The notes under the pieces were generated by a model that searched no databases, had not been told where the DNA came from, and worked only from the letters and a program-made list of their open reading frames with translations. This document shows positions 63,390-64,000 of a DNA stretch of 64,000 nucleotides, one piece after another. Both the position numbers and the translations under genes were made by a program. Position 1 is the first letter of the stretch; each line of letters opens with the position of its first letter. This DNA is from Chloroflexus aggregans DSM 9485 (GTDB lineage Bacteria > Chloroflexota > Chloroflexia > Chloroflexales > Chloroflexaceae): contig NC_011831.1 in the NCBI RefSeq assembly GCF_000021945.1, positions 124,001-188,000 of the forward strand, written 5' to 3'.

Positions 63390-63391
63390 TA

Positions 63392-64000
63392 CTACTTCCG
63401 CCGGCTGAACAGATAGAGGATGAAACCAAACACGACAATACTCCAGAAGTTGATCAGCCGGTCGAGCAGCGTAACTGCCCCACCAAGACTCGTTGCAATG
63501 CCGAAGAGAGTCAATACGACGGTAATCGTTCCCTCGACCACTCCCAAACCGGCGGGGGTAATCGGTAGTGCTGTCAGCAATGACGATGCTAACGCAACAA
63601 AAATAATCGCGGCGAGGTTCAGATCCAGACCGGTATGATTCAAGGACTGAATAACAAACCAAAGCCGAAAACCCTCAAGTAACCAAATAGCACCGGTGAA
63701 GGCAAGTAAGCGGGGAAGGATTGCCGGCGTAAACGACCGCAGCGCCGATTGCTCAAAATTGCCGTAGACGCGATGCAAACGGCGTGGAATAAACCAGCGT
63801 ATCTGCGGCCCCAGCCAGCGCATACCGGCCAGACCACTGATAATAATCACGACCAAGAGTGCCCCAAAGCCAAATACAATCTGCGTCCCTTCGGGCATAT
63901 GCGCACCAAAGGTAAGATACCCGGAGATCACGAGCAAGCTGAATAGGCCGATCATGTCAAGCAACCGTTCGGCAAAAATCGTGCCGAAGGTGGCCGAAAA
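63392..64000 (-). CDS. Lysylphosphatidylglycerol synthase TM-region family protein (5' end outside window)
   Basis: 203 C-terminal residues are visible; the frame stays open to the right edge (internal Met at 63964 is not the start). Hydrophobic helices, the conserved SLLTALPITPAGLGVVEGTI and the end ILYLFSRRK match UPF0104/LPG-synthase flippase-like proteins, which are polytopic and may move lipids. Next to a GT4 glycosyltransferase and a PAP2-like protein, suggesting glycolipid or polysaccharide precursor handling (inference). Confidence 0.82.
   Translation of the reverse strand, partial: FSATFGTIFAERLLDMIGLFSLLVISGYLTFGAHMPEGTQIVFGFGALLVVIIISGLAGMRWLGPQIRWFIPRRLHRVYGNFEQSALRSFTPAILPRLLAFTGAIWLLEGFRLWFVIQSLNHTGLDLNLAAIIFVALASSLLTALPITPAGLGVVEGTITVVLTLFGIATSLGGAVTLLDRLINFWSIVVFGFILYLFSRRK

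Overview
The window looks like a chromosomal segment of a filamentous anoxygenic phototroph of the Chloroflexus type (phylum Chloroflexota). This is inference, not an identification. It rests on moderately high GC, the repertoire (FHA and Ser/Thr kinase signalling, an acyl-CoA-binding protein, a baseplate-J-like membrane protein beside alaS and ruvX, DUF507), and intergenic arrays built on GCAAAG/CTTTGC words. No phage, IS element, transposase or cas gene was seen. About 57 protein genes, one tRNA and one RNase P RNA are supported.

Layout. 1-8000 (minus): a sugar-uptake operon read from the GH94 glycoside phosphorylase (7759) through two different solute-binding proteins to an ABC permease that leaves the window. 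It is preceded by a good promoter and three LacI-type palindromes. 8.1-15.2 kb: DUF507, then a minus-strand run alaS, baseplate-J-like protein, ruvX, GNAT; a GNAT-like gene runs the other way. 15.3-20 kb: an acyl-CoA dehydrogenase, a 1.1-kb composite hairpin array, nicotinate phosphoribosyltransferase with its own promoter and operator, a 74-bp tandem array and rnpB. 20.4-28.5 kb: an orphan histidine kinase, a CopZ-like Fe-S/Zn protein behind a MerR/CueR-type promoter, a diguanylate cyclase, and an operon of a DJ-1/PfpI protein, a glycosyltransferase and a frameshifted SLC13 transporter.

28.5-38 kb: a secreted NucA-type nuclease preceded by its NuiA-type inhibitor; a cluster of two ATP-grasp ligases, a signal-less BtuF-like metal-receptor fold and a DUF547 protein; a GH57 protein lacking its catalytic nucleophile; and a Ser/Thr kinase. 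38-49.8 kb (plus): FHA-winged-helix regulator, aroA, a small unknown, galE, a kinase-zinc-ribbon-membrane protein, MoxR ATPase, an FtsX-type permease, acyl-CoA-binding protein, then a convergent RRM protein and an MFS transporter.

49.8-51.3 kb: a 34-copy, 37/38-bp GC-rich minisatellite. 51.3-64 kb: a winged-helix protein, a YpdA-like reductase, tRNA-Arg(TCT), a voltage-sensor-type potassium channel, oligoendopeptidase F, an expansin gene broken by two homopolymer frameshifts, a HerA-like ATPase, a CheY-like receiver, a HAD phosphatase, a sortase, and a minus-strand cluster (flippase/LPG-synthase-like, glycosyltransferase, PAP2-like, HTH).

The strongest leads for undescribed biology are: the paired ATP-grasp cluster (30.3-34.6 kb); the kinase fused to DnaJ-type zinc ribbons and a membrane tail (41.8-43.8 kb); the nuclease/inhibitor operon with a lamin-tail nuclease; and the three structurally different repeat arrays.
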